64,000 bases of DNA from the NCBI GenBank assembly GCA_030446485.1, contig JAUJNF010000010.1:3084-67083 (forward strand), read 5' to 3'. Both the position numbers and the translations under genes were made by a program. Source of the stretch: Thermoleophilaceae bacterium. Lineage in GTDB: Bacteria; Actinomycetota; Thermoleophilia; Solirubrobacterales; Thermoleophilaceae. The notes beneath the pieces were generated by a model. The model did no database searches. It saw only the letters and a program-made list of their open reading frames with translations, and was not told the origin of the DNA. Positions 24,636-33,122 of this stretch are shown here, piece after piece (position 1 is the first letter of the stretch; each line of letters starts with the position of its first letter).

Positions 24636-25067
24636 TCAGGCCCCTGTCGACCCGAAGCCGCCCGCGCCTCGAGCACTGGGCTCGAGGTCGGCGGCCTCCT
24701 CGACCTCCGCCGCCTCCGAGCGCACCAGCACGAGCTGCGCCACCCGGTTGCCCACCTCCACGGCGAACGGCTCGGCGCGATCGGTGTTCAGAAGCAGCAC
24801 CCGCACCTCGCCTCGATAGCCGGGATCGATGAGCCCGGGGGCGTTCACCAGGCCGATGCCGTGCCGGTGCGCGAGCCCCGAGCGGGGCAACACCAGTCCG
24901 GCGTGACCCTCGGGCACCGCCACGGCGATGCCGGTGCCCACGCTTGCACGCTCACCCGGGGCGAGCGTGTGTGCCTCGGCCGCGAAGAGGTCGAAGCCCG
25001 CATCCTGCTCATGTGCCCTCGAGGGCGGGCGGGCCTCGTCGCTGAGGCGCGCGAAGCGCAGGGTCAC
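24636..25067 (-). CDS. dut: dUTP diphosphatase
   Basis: 143 residues from GTG at 25067, with its start overlapping the hflX stop. The five trimeric dUTPase motifs are visible: AGFDLFAAE (1), LPRSGLAHRHG (2), the uracil-binding GLIDPGYRGEVRVLLLN (3), RVAQLVLV (4) and the C-terminal Gly-rich arm RGAGGFGSTG (5). Motif 3 has Pro-Gly where Ser-Asp or similar is common (IDPGYRGE), a familiar variant. It converts dUTP to dUMP, keeping uracil out of DNA and feeding dTMP synthesis. The length is normal. Confidence 0.95.
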   Translation of the reverse strand: MTLRFARLSDEARPPSRAHEQDAGFDLFAAEAHTLAPGERASVGTGIAVAVPEGHAGLVLPRSGLAHRHGIGLVNAPGLIDPGYRGEVRVLLLNTDRAEPFAVEVGNRVAQLVLVRSEAAEVEEAADLEPSARGAGGFGSTGA

Positions 25068-26422
25068 GTGCCCCCGTCGCCCCCTGGGCCGTGGCCATTC
25101 CGCGCCGGGGCACCCTTGCCGTTGGCTGAGCGTGCCAGGAAGCGCTCGTACCGCGGCGCCACACCGGCCGGTACGCGGGCACGCACGAGCACCCCCTCGG
25201 GCGTGTTCTCACGCTCCATCTCGCCGGCCACGTCGTGCAGCTCCGACAGCGATCCGCCGTCGGCGTAGGGCACGAGCAGCTCCATCCGCCGCAGGCCGCT
25301 GAGAAACCGGCCCTCGACCGCGCCGCGCAGCTCCTCGAGCCCCTCCCCCGTGGCCGCCGAGACCTGGATCGCTCCGGGGTGACGGAAGTCGAGCTCGCGC
25401 CGGCGCTCGGAGTCGAGCAGGTCCACCTTGTTCAGCGCGAGCACGCGCGGGCGCTCGCCGGCACCGATCTCCTCGAGCACGTCGTCGACGGCCGACAGCA
25501 TCTCGAGCAGCTGCTCCTCAGGGGCGGAGGCGTCGGCCACGTGGACGATCAGATCGGCCTGAAGCGTCTCCTCGAGGGTGGCGGCGAACGCGTCCACGAG
25601 CTGATGGGGCAGCTTGCGGATGAAGCCGACGGTGTCGGTGAGCAGGTAGGTGCGGCCGGCGATCTCGAACGAGCGCGTGGTGGGGTCGAGCGTGTGGAAC
25701 AGGCGATCGCGGACGCCGACCTCGGACCCCGTCAGGGCGTTCAGCAGCGACGACTTGCCGGCGTTGGTGTAGCCGGCCAGGGCCACGGTGGGCAGGCTCG
25801 CCCGCTCGCGCTCCTGGCGCATCACGCCGCGCGTGGCCTCGGTCTCGCGCAGGCGGCGCTTCAGCGCGGCGATGCGGTCGCGGGCCAGGCGGCGGTCGGT
25901 CTCGATCTGGGTCTCCCCCGGGCCCCTGGTGCCTATTCCGCCGCCCAGGCGCTCGAGGTGCGACCACAGGCCGCGCATCCGAGAGAGGTTGTACTGAAGC
26001 TGGGCGAGCTCGACCTGCAGGTTGCCCTCGGCCGAGGCGGCGTGGTCGGCGAAGATGTCGAGGATCACCGCGGTGCGATCGATCACCGGCAGGCCCACCT
26101 CGGTCTCGAGGGTGCGCTCCTGGCGCGGCAGGAGCTCGTCGTCGCAGGCGATCAGGTTGGCGTCGGCGGACTGTGCCGCCTCCTTCAGCTCCGTCAGCTT
26201 GCCCTTGCCGAAGTAACGGTCGGGATCGGGGCTGGGGCGCCGCTGTTGCATCTCCCCGACCACGGCCACGCCCGAGGTCGCGAGCAGCTCGCGCATCTCG
26301 CCGAGATCGCCCTCCTCCGGCCCGGCGGTGATCAGAAACGCTCGCTGCCTTGCGCGAGGGTTGCGAACACCCTCGCCGTAGCGGCTCTCGGTCCGACGGC
26401 CGTTGCGGCTCTTGGGCTCCAA
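25064..26422 (-). CDS. hflX: GTPase HflX (ribosome-associated)
   Basis: 452 residues from the start at 26422. The HflX N-terminal domain includes the conserved YFGKGKLTEL and DRTAVILDIF..HA. The Gly-rich linker motif GIGTRGPGETQIETD is diagnostic. A helical linker follows, then the GTPase domain with G1 GYTNAGKSS, G3 DTVGFIRKLP and G4 NKVD. HflX splits stalled or stress-inactivated 70S ribosomes. The N-terminus before the first strand is basic and short. It overlaps dut downstream by four bases. The 54-bp gap upstream separates it from a DUF429-like gene on the same strand. Confidence 0.95.
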   Translation of the reverse strand: MEPKSRNGRRTESRYGEGVRNPRARQRAFLITAGPEEGDLGEMRELLATSGVAVVGEMQQRRPSPDPDRYFGKGKLTELKEAAQSADANLIACDDELLPRQERTLETEVGLPVIDRTAVILDIFADHAASAEGNLQVELAQLQYNLSRMRGLWSHLERLGGGIGTRGPGETQIETDRRLARDRIAALKRRLRETEATRGVMRQERERASLPTVALAGYTNAGKSSLLNALTGSEVGVRDRLFHTLDPTTRSFEIAGRTYLLTDTVGFIRKLPHQLVDAFAATLEETLQADLIVHVADASAPEEQLLEMLSAVDDVLEEIGAGERPRVLALNKVDLLDSERRRELDFRHPGAIQVSAATGEGLEELRGAVEGRFLSGLRRMELLVPYADGGSLSELHDVAGEMERENTPEGVLVRARVPAGVAPRYERFLARSANGKGAPARNGHGPGGDGGT

Positions 26423-26476
26423 GCTGCCCGCAAGTCTAGAGGGGCAGCAGGGCGCCCCCGGCGGTCCGGGCGGGCG

Positions 26477-27187
26477 TCAGGGGCCGGTGAGGGGCACCCG
26501 CGCGACGGGCGGGAGCACCCCCTCGGCGCTGAACTGGGCCGGCGGGCGCGAGCCCGGAAGCACGATCACGCCCTCGGCCGGATCGCCCAGCCACCACGCG
26601 TGGCCCACCGCGTAGCGGTGAGCGGCGAGAGCCGCGGCAGCCGATTCGATCTCCTCGATGCGGCGGTACCAGAGCTCGCCGCCCTCGTCGACGATGTGGT
26701 CCTCCACGAGCTCCTCGATGCGCCTGGCCACCCCCAGGGGGTGGCGGCGGGCCGGGAGACGGCGCCCCTGCAGCGCGCAGAACACGCCCTCGATGTTGGT
26801 CTCGAACACCGGCGCCGTCCGGTAGGCGCCCTCCGGAGTGGCGCCCTCACCGGCTCCGGCCTCCGGGGCCGGGGCGAACACGCTGCGCCCGGCGAGGGCC
26901 GTGAGCAGCCCGAGCGCCTCCCCCGCCGCAGGCTCCGGTGCGACGCCCCGCCGGCGCAGCTCCTCGTCGCACAGGCGCTCCGCGTGCCCGACGGCCGGCC
27001 GGGTCAGCGGAGCGCCGACCGCCACCACCACCTCCTCCATGCCGTCGAGAGCGCCGGCCACCGCGGTGGCCGTCCCCGGCTCGTAGAAGGTCGCGGGCAG
27101 CCGAATCGGAGGCTGGGACACCCGCTCCTCGGCCAGGACGCACATCTGGAGGAGCCCCCGAGCAACCGAGATGCCGCAGTAGCGCAC
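26477..27187 (-). CDS. Hypothetical protein, possibly DUF429-like (RNase H fold)
   Basis: 236 residues from GTG at 27187. The opening MRYCGISVARGLLQMCVLAEE, then VVVAVGAPLTRPAVGHAERLCDEELRRRGV, resembles DUF429 proteins, in which a first-strand acidic residue and a DAPL-type motif mark an RNase H-like fold. Here the expected Asp positions read Ser (GIS) and Gly (VGAPL), so activity is doubtful. Later segments (HPLGVARRIEELVEDHI, YAVGHAWWLGDPAEGVIVLP) suit the same fold. The start codon lies inside an inverted-repeat element that fills the gap after dapL. Function unknown. Confidence 0.6.
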   Translation of the reverse strand: MRYCGISVARGLLQMCVLAEERVSQPPIRLPATFYEPGTATAVAGALDGMEEVVVAVGAPLTRPAVGHAERLCDEELRRRGVAPEPAAGEALGLLTALAGRSVFAPAPEAGAGEGATPEGAYRTAPVFETNIEGVFCALQGRRLPARRHPLGVARRIEELVEDHIVDEGGELWYRRIEEIESAAAALAAHRYAVGHAWWLGDPAEGVIVLPGSRPPAQFSAEGVLPPVARVPLTGP

Positions 27188-27234
27188 TAGTGGCCCCCGC
27201 CGAAACCGGCCGTGGTTGAGGCGGTGGCCACTAA
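27186..27234. repeat. Inverted-repeat element, short form
   Basis: AGTGGCCCCCGCC (27189-27201) pairs with GGCGGTGGCCACT (27220-27232), 13 bp with one mismatch and an 18-base loop. It occupies the whole gap between dapL and the next gene and includes both the dapL stop and the following start. Both ends resemble those of the longer element at 58734-58902. In RNA it would be an intercistronic hairpin, able to terminate or stabilise. Confidence 0.6.
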
Positions 27235-28394
27235 CCCCCCAGGCTCGAGCGAAGCCGCTCCACGGCCTCGCCGAGACGCTCGTCGGGAACCGTCAGGGAG
27301 ATCCGAAAGAAGCCCTCGCCGCTCGCCCCGTAGGCCGAGCCCGGCGAGAGCACGACCGCCGATTCCTCGAGCACCAGCTCGCAGTACGAGGCCGAGGAGT
27401 GGCCCGCGGGCACCGGCGCCCAGACGTAGATCGTGGCCTTTGGAGGGTTCACTTCGACGCCGATGTCGCGCAGCGCGTCGCACACGAGGTCACGGCGCCC
27501 ACGGTAGACCTCGCTCATCGTCGCTGCCGCGTCGCCCCCGCGCTCGAGCGCCGCGACGGCGGCCACCTGCACCGCCTCGAACATGCCCGAGTCGATGTTG
27601 GTCTTCAGGCGCCAGTACGAGTCGATGGCCTCGGCCCGGCCGACGATCGCCGCCGTGCGCCAGCCGGTCATGTTGTAGCCCTTGGAGAGGGAGAACACCT
27701 CCACGCCCACCTCCTTGGCCCCGGGGGTGGCCAGGAAGCTCGGGGCGACGTAGCCGTCGAAGGTCGTCTCGGTGTAGGAGGCATCGTGCACGGCGAGGAT
27801 GTCGTGAGCGCGCGCGAACGCGACGGTCTGCTCGAACAGCCCGTCGGGCACGACGGCGCCGGTCGGGTTGTTCGGGTAGTTGAGGAAGAGCAGGCGGGCG
27901 CGCTCCCGGTCGGCGGCGGGCACGGCGTCGAGATCCGGCGCGAAGCCCCGCTCGGGAAGCAGCGGCAGCGCCACGCTGTCGGCACCCGCCAGGACCGGAC
28001 CGCCGGTGTACACCGGGTAGCCGGGATCGGCGGCCAGGGCGGCGTCGCCGGCGTCGAGGAACGCGAGGTTGAGGTTGAAGATGCACTCCTTGGCGCCCAG
28101 CGCCGGGATGATCTCGGTGTCGGGGTCGAGCTCGACGCCGAAGCGGCGGGCGTAGAAGTCGGCCACCGCGCGCCGGAACTCGGGCCGCCCGCGGTTCGAC
28201 GGGTACTGGTGCGTGCCGGGGTCCGTCGCGGCGGCCGACAGCGCGTCCACCACCAGTCCCGGAGTGGGCGTGTCGGGATCGCCGATCCCGAGGCTGATCA
28301 CGTCGATGCCCTCGGCCTTCTTGGCGGCGATCTTGCGCTCGAGCTCCGCGAAGAGGTACGGCGGGATGCGCTCGAGCCTGCTACTCGGTTTCAT
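27231..28394 (-). CDS. dapL: LL-diaminopimelate aminotransferase (DapL-like)
   Basis: 387 residues from ATG at 28394. It is a fold-type I PLP aminotransferase: the PLP Lys238 is in SLSKGYNMTGWR, with NYPNNPTGAV, the IGDPDTPTP segment and HDASYTE all typical. Similarity pattern and immediate linkage to dapF (14-bp overlap) support DapL, which makes LL-diaminopimelate directly from tetrahydrodipicolinate and bypasses the succinylase route; dapA and dapB lie elsewhere in the window. Related aminotransferases use alanine or other substrates, so family membership is firmer than the exact substrate. It is probably co-transcribed with dapF. Confidence 0.88.
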   Translation of the reverse strand: MKPSSRLERIPPYLFAELERKIAAKKAEGIDVISLGIGDPDTPTPGLVVDALSAAATDPGTHQYPSNRGRPEFRRAVADFYARRFGVELDPDTEIIPALGAKECIFNLNLAFLDAGDAALAADPGYPVYTGGPVLAGADSVALPLLPERGFAPDLDAVPAADRERARLLFLNYPNNPTGAVVPDGLFEQTVAFARAHDILAVHDASYTETTFDGYVAPSFLATPGAKEVGVEVFSLSKGYNMTGWRTAAIVGRAEAIDSYWRLKTNIDSGMFEAVQVAAVAALERGGDAAATMSEVYRGRRDLVCDALRDIGVEVNPPKATIYVWAPVPAGHSSASYCELVLEESAVVLSPGSAYGASGEGFFRISLTVPDERLGEAVERLRSSLGG

Positions 28395-29226
28395 GCAGCT
28401 CCTCCAGGAAGTCTTCGCTCAAGGCGCCGCTGTATACCGGAACCGCCCACCCGGTCAGGTCCACATGCAGGTCCTCGCCCACCGCGACCTCCATCTCCCC
28501 ACCGTCGAGGCGCACGGTCACCGGGCTGTCAGCGCCGCGCATCACCGCCGCCACGGCGGCCCCGGTGGCGCCGGTGCCCGACGAGAGCGTCTCCCCGACG
28601 CCCCGCTCGAAGATGCGGGCCCGGATCTCCGCGTCGCCGGTGCGGCGCCAGAACGAGACGTTGGTTCGGTTCGGGAAGAGCTCGTGGCCCTCGATCGGGG
28701 GACCGAGTTCGACGAGCTTCAGCTCCTCGAGCTCCTCCCCCACCTCGATCGCGCACTGGGGGTTGCCAACCGATACGTGCTGGAACCGCCACTCGTGACC
28801 GGCCGTGGTGAGCGTTCCCGCGCCGTCGTCCGGGCCCGAGGGAAAGTCCTTCGAGCGCAGCCGCGCTCGGCCCATGTCCACGGTGCACGTGGTCGGCCCC
28901 GTGATCCGCGGGCGGATCTCGCCGGCGGCCGTCTCGATCGAGAAGCTGTCGTGCTCGGTCCACCCGCTGCGGCGCAGGTAGAGGATGGCCTCGCGCGCCC
29001 CGTTGCCGGACAGCTCGGCCTCGGAGCCGTCCGGGTTGAAGATCCGCAGCCGAGCCACGAAACCCGCCGACGTCGCCTCGGACAGCAGAAGCAGGCCGTC
29101 GGAGCCGACGCCCGTGTGCGGCCGGCAGATCTTCTCGATGCGCGTGGCGGTCAGCGCGAAGGGAAGCTCCCTCTCTTCGACGACTAGGTAGTCGTTACCG
29201 AGCGCCTGCCACTTCTCGAACCTCAA
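28381..29226 (-). CDS. dapF: Diaminopimelate epimerase homologue with Ser at both catalytic Cys positions
   Basis: 281 residues from TTG at 29226 (LRFEKWQALGNDYLV); upstream codons are low-complexity. The two-lobed DapF fold is clear: HTGVGSDGLLLL, FNPDGSEAELSGNGA, VSVGNPQCAI and ERGVGETLSSGTGATGA. DapF uses two Cys as a two-base acid/base pair (Cys73 and Cys217 in the H. influenzae enzyme). Here the aligned residues are Ser73 (codon TCC) and Ser216 (codon TCG). It should convert LL- to meso-diaminopimelate, but this chemistry normally fails without the Cys pair. It overlaps dapL, so the operon supports the pathway role. The gene is otherwise intact. Confidence 0.88.
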   Translation of the reverse strand: MRFEKWQALGNDYLVVEERELPFALTATRIEKICRPHTGVGSDGLLLLSEATSAGFVARLRIFNPDGSEAELSGNGAREAILYLRRSGWTEHDSFSIETAAGEIRPRITGPTTCTVDMGRARLRSKDFPSGPDDGAGTLTTAGHEWRFQHVSVGNPQCAIEVGEELEELKLVELGPPIEGHELFPNRTNVSFWRRTGDAEIRARIFERGVGETLSSGTGATGAAVAAVMRGADSPVTVRLDGGEMEVAVGEDLHVDLTGWAVPVYSGALSEDFLEELHETE

Positions 29227-29266
29227 GGCCGCGGCACTATACGGCCCCGGAGCGCCGGCGCTGCTG

Positions 29267-31336
29267 CTACCTGGCCACCCCGATGCGCTTGCAGCGCTGG
29301 CGGTCGCGCTCCGAGCGGAACTGGCTGTTCCGCTGGTCCTCGCAGCCGGAGCGGCCCCTCGGGCCGCGACCGTTCTGGCCGCCACCGCCCCCGCGCTTGC
29401 GCCGAACGGCCCGGACCGCGGTGCTGCCGGGGTCGAGGCCGCTCTTGGTGGCGCGGGCCGTGAACCGGCCGACCCGTCGCAGCTTGGCCGTGATCGTGAC
29501 GCGGCCCTGGGAATCGGTGCGCGCCGTGCGGCCGGCGAAGCGCACCCTGGCACCGCTCACCGGCGTGGCACCGGCCTGCGATCTGCAGGCTCGCGCGCTG
29601 CAGTCGATCCGCGGCGGCAGCTCGCTGCCCTCCCCGGCGGTGGTCGCCGTGAAGCGGAAGCGGGTACGCCGGCCGACGGTGGCGCGCGTGGGGCTCACGG
29701 TGAGGCGAATCGCACGGCTGACCGGGTCTCCGCCCGGATCCTGGCTGACAAAGGCCTCACTCAGCATCCGGCTCGCGGGGTCGCGGTTGGCCGGAGCGGC
29801 GCGTCCGAGCAGCTCCATCACCGTCGCTGAGACGTCGACGTTCTCGGCCTGTCCGGGATTCTGGGCGGTGTCGTCGCACGAGCCGGCCTGGGCGTCGGTG
29901 CACCCGGGTCCCGGCTGGCCATTCAAGGTCTGCTGGCGCACGAGGTCGCCGCCGATGACGGCGAAAAAGTTGTCCCGGGTCTGCGGCCCGCCGTGGTTGC
30001 CGGCGAGCGGATTGATCGGATCGGAGAAGGCGCTGGCCGTATCGGCGCTCACCAGGAGATCGCCCGTTCGGTCGCCGGCGATGCGCCATTCGGGGTGCAC
30101 GCCACCGATTGTGTTGGTGGCGCCCCCGTCGGCCGGGTTGTCCTCCCGGTATAGGGCTTCCATCACTCCCGGCAGCCGCATGACGCCGCTCGGCCCTATG
30201 GCCGCCTCTCGGAGGCGCTTGAGCAACGTGAACCGATCGGGGCTCGCCCGGTCGGTCAGGTAGACCAGTGCCGCGCTGCCGTTCTGGACGATCCGGTAGC
30301 TGCTGGAGGAGATGCCTGCAGCCCGGAAGCGCTGGTCCAGCGAGAACTTCTCCGGGGTGGTGTCCATCGAGTGGTCCGACAGAGCCACCATGACCGTCCG
30401 CTGCCACAGCCCGAGCTGCTTCTGCTGGTCGACGAAGCGCCGGAGCTGGGCGTCGGCCATGGCGATGGCCTGGTCGTACGCCGGTCCGGCGCCGAAGCCG
30501 TGGCCGACCTGGTCGATCGTCGGGAAGTTGACGAAGGTGAGGTTCGGCCGCTTGGTCTGCCCGTCGGCCGGCACGCCCTCGCGTACCGTGCGGAGCACCT
30601 CGTCCATGACCACCGCGTCGTCGCGTGCGGTGCCGGTGGCGGGGTTGGTCGGTATCGGACGGCAGTACGACGGGTTGCCCGAGCCGCCGCCGCTGCTCGA
30701 ATCGCCGGACTCCGGGCCGGGTCCGCCCGAGCCCTCACAGGGCGCGAACAGGAAGTCGGCGTCGAAGCTCTTGTTCCCATCCACCGTCCGGCTCGCGAAG
30801 ATCCGGCCCAGCTTGGGCTTGCCGAAGATGCCGGCGGTGGTGATCTCCTGCGGGTTCGGCTGGCTCTCCGCCGCCTGAAAGACGGTCTCGGCGTTCACGC
30901 AGTTGGCGTTCTCGCCGCTGACCACCGTGGGCGCCGTGCTCAGGTTGATCGGGCCGGTGGGCGCGCAGCTGTCCCTGTTGGCGGTAGGCGAGTAGACGGC
31001 GAAGGAGTTGCCGGGGATGCCCGAGCTGTTGCCGTACGCGCCAGTGGCCATGGCCGTGTGGTTCGGGTTGGTCTCGGCGACCATGAGGGCGCGCGACTCG
31101 CGGTAGTAGGTGGAGCGCGCGCCGTTCTCGCCGGCCAGCAGCGAGCTCAGGAACGGTGCCCGGCCCTGATCGACCCGGTCGCCGTCGAGGCCGTCGAAGA
31201 CGAAGACGTACACGAGCGGCTTGCTCGTGACGTCGACCGGCGCGGTCTGCGCCGCAGCCGCCGCGGGCAGCACGGCGAGCAGCGCCAGGCAGGTGAGTAG
31301 ACGAACCAGCACGGCGCGGAAGTGTGGCAGCTTCAC
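29267..31336 (-). CDS. Secreted alkaline-phosphatase-superfamily phosphodiesterase
   Basis: 689 residues from ATG at 31336. The signal peptide ends near residue 29 (AAAAAQ). The catalytic domain (about 38-530) resembles type I phosphodiesterase/nucleotide pyrophosphatase enzymes: metal Asp in VFVFDGLDGDR, the nucleophile region ETNPNHTAMATGAYGN, PTIDQVGHGFGAG and LSDHSMD with later HP/NHGG metal ligands. A beta-sandwich of about 85 residues (about 550-635) with a Cys pair follows, then a Gly/Arg-rich basic tail. It probably releases phosphate from phosphodiesters outside the cell. It is divergent from phoD across a shared 110-bp region with an inverted repeat, suggesting joint control. Confidence 0.85.
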   Translation of the reverse strand: MKLPHFRAVLVRLLTCLALLAVLPAAAAAQTAPVDVTSKPLVYVFVFDGLDGDRVDQGRAPFLSSLLAGENGARSTYYRESRALMVAETNPNHTAMATGAYGNSSGIPGNSFAVYSPTANRDSCAPTGPINLSTAPTVVSGENANCVNAETVFQAAESQPNPQEITTAGIFGKPKLGRIFASRTVDGNKSFDADFLFAPCEGSGGPGPESGDSSSGGGSGNPSYCRPIPTNPATGTARDDAVVMDEVLRTVREGVPADGQTKRPNLTFVNFPTIDQVGHGFGAGPAYDQAIAMADAQLRRFVDQQKQLGLWQRTVMVALSDHSMDTTPEKFSLDQRFRAAGISSSSYRIVQNGSAALVYLTDRASPDRFTLLKRLREAAIGPSGVMRLPGVMEALYREDNPADGGATNTIGGVHPEWRIAGDRTGDLLVSADTASAFSDPINPLAGNHGGPQTRDNFFAVIGGDLVRQQTLNGQPGPGCTDAQAGSCDDTAQNPGQAENVDVSATVMELLGRAAPANRDPASRMLSEAFVSQDPGGDPVSRAIRLTVSPTRATVGRRTRFRFTATTAGEGSELPPRIDCSARACRSQAGATPVSGARVRFAGRTARTDSQGRVTITAKLRRVGRFTARATKSGLDPGSTAVRAVRRKRGGGGGQNGRGPRGRSGCEDQRNSQFRSERDRQRCKRIGVAR

Positions 31337-31348
31337 CGGGGGTCGTGC

Positions 31349-31412
31349 GTAACCAACCTGTGAAGCGGCGCGCGCCGCCCCGAAAATCCCTACGCTTCAC
31401 GACTCGGTAACC
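31349..31412. promoter_or_regulatory. Shared divergent regulatory region of two phosphatase genes
   Basis: GTGAAGCG (31360-31367) and CGCTTCAC (31393-31400) form a perfect 8-bp inverted repeat, and GTAACC occurs in direct orientation outside it at 31349-31354 and 31407-31412. Both divergent genes encode secreted phosphatases, so a common phosphate-responsive regulator is plausible. The sites do not match the Streptomyces PHO box (GTTCACC direct repeats) well. Confidence 0.4.
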
Positions 31413-31446
31413 CCTTCGGCGCCACGTGCGTCACACTTTCGCCCTC

Positions 31447-33100
31447 ATGCCGCCCCGAGTCGACCTTCCCCTCAGCCGCCGCACGCTCTTGAGCGGCGCG
31501 GCCGTGGGCGCCGGCGGGCTGGTGATCGCCGGGGATGCGACCGCGTTGGCCCGGGCACGCCGCCGCACCCGCTACGCGCGCACCCCTCGCCAAGGGCGTG
31601 AAGTACGGGCAGGGAGTTGCCTCCGGGCAGCCGGGTACCAGGGGGATCACGCTGTGGACGCGGGTCGAGGGCCTCGACCGGACGTCGCGGCTGCAGGTCG
31701 AGGTCTCGCCCGACGAGGACTTCAGGCGGATCGTGGCCCGCAACGACGTGATGGCCGAGCAAGCGCGCGACTTCACGATCCACACGCGGGTCACCCGCGG
31801 CCTCAGGCCCGGCGAGCAGTACTTCTACCGCTTCTACACCTGCATGGACGAGAACAGCCAGGTCGGCCGCTTCCGCACGGCCCGCCCCGCCGACTCCCGC
31901 GAGCCGGTGCGCATCGGCTTCTTCTCGTGCCAGGAGTACGGGTCGGGCTTCTACACCGCCCACGCCGCCCTGGCCCGAGAGGCGGATCTCGACCTGGTGA
32001 TCGGCCTCGGCGACTACATCTACGAGCGCGTCTTCGAGCGTAACCCGATCCGGTCCGACACCACCGGCGCCAACCGCGACGGCGAGGTCCAGACCCTTCC
32101 CGAGTACCACGAGAAGTACAACCTCTACAACGCGGACCCGGAGCTGATCCGGATGCGGGCCAGCCATCCGATGATGGCCATCTGGGACGACCACGAGGTC
32201 GAGGACAACTACGCCCGGGAGAAGCCCGGCGAAGCCACGAGGCAGGTGCGGATCCCGTTCCTGCAGCGTCAGCGCAACGGGTACGACGCGTTCTTCGACC
32301 ACATGCCGCGCATTCGCGTCAGGAAGGATCCGGACCAGATCTTCGGTCGCATCGGCCTGGGAGGCAGCGCCGACGTGTTCCTGCTGGATCAGCGGCGCTT
32401 CCGCGACGACCAGGCCTGCGGCGACGAGTTCGCCGTGCCCTGCGGTGAGCAGGACGATCCGGGGCGGACCCTTCTCGGCCAGGATCAGAAGCGCTGGCTG
32501 CTCGACGGTCTCGCCGCCTCACGCGCCACCTGGAAGATCGTGGGCAACCAGGTGATGATCATGGCGCTCGACGTGCCGCGCGGGAACGCGCTGAACCCGG
32601 ACCAGTGGGACGGCTACGCGGCCGAGCGCGCGGAGCTCCTGAACTTCATCCGCGACCGGGGGATCGAGGACGTGTCCTTCGTGACCGGCGACATCCACAC
32701 CTTCTTCGCCGGCAACGTGTCCCCCACCGGCCGCCAGAACGAGGTTCGTCTGCCAGAGGCGGTGGCCACCGAGTTCGTCGGCGGCTCGATCAGCTCGAAG
32801 GGGATCTTCGACCAAGCGGGGGGCGAGGGGGGTCGCGACGTCACGGCGTTCCCGAGCGACCAAGGCGTCTTCATCAACAACCCGCACATCCGCTTCAGCA
32901 ATCAGAGCTTCAAGGGCTACGGCGTGCTCGAGGCCGGGCCCGAGGAGCTGCGCGTGGCGTACCGGGCGGTACGCACCACGCAGGCTCGAGAGAGCGAGCC
33001 GTTCACGCTGGCCGAGTTCCGGGTGGCCCGCGGGCGCCCCGAGGTCGAGGTGGTGCGGGCGCCTACCACCGGCCCGCAGCCGCTGCCGCTCGTGCCCTGA
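31447..33100 (+). pseudogene. phoD: PhoD-family alkaline phosphatase, frameshifted near 31583
   Basis: ATG at 31447 opens a Tat signal (SRRTLLSGAAVGAGG...), which continues to about 31582. The enzyme then continues in the next frame from LAKGVKYGQGVASGQPGTRG to the stop at 33100. One base too many lies in the CCCC run at 31583-31586; removing one C joins the two parts (RT-LAKGVKYG). The mature domain is otherwise complete: GLGDYIYE, WDDHEVEDNY, LDQRRFRDDQ, VGNQVMIM and FVTGDIHTFF carry the PhoD metal ligands. The restored length (about 550 residues) fits. It would be a Tat-exported phosphodiesterase/phosphomonoesterase. A sequencing error or a genuine inactivating mutation are both possible. 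It is divergent from another secreted phosphatase. Confidence 0.85.
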
Positions 33101-33122
33101 AAGGGTGCTTGTGCCCTGACGC

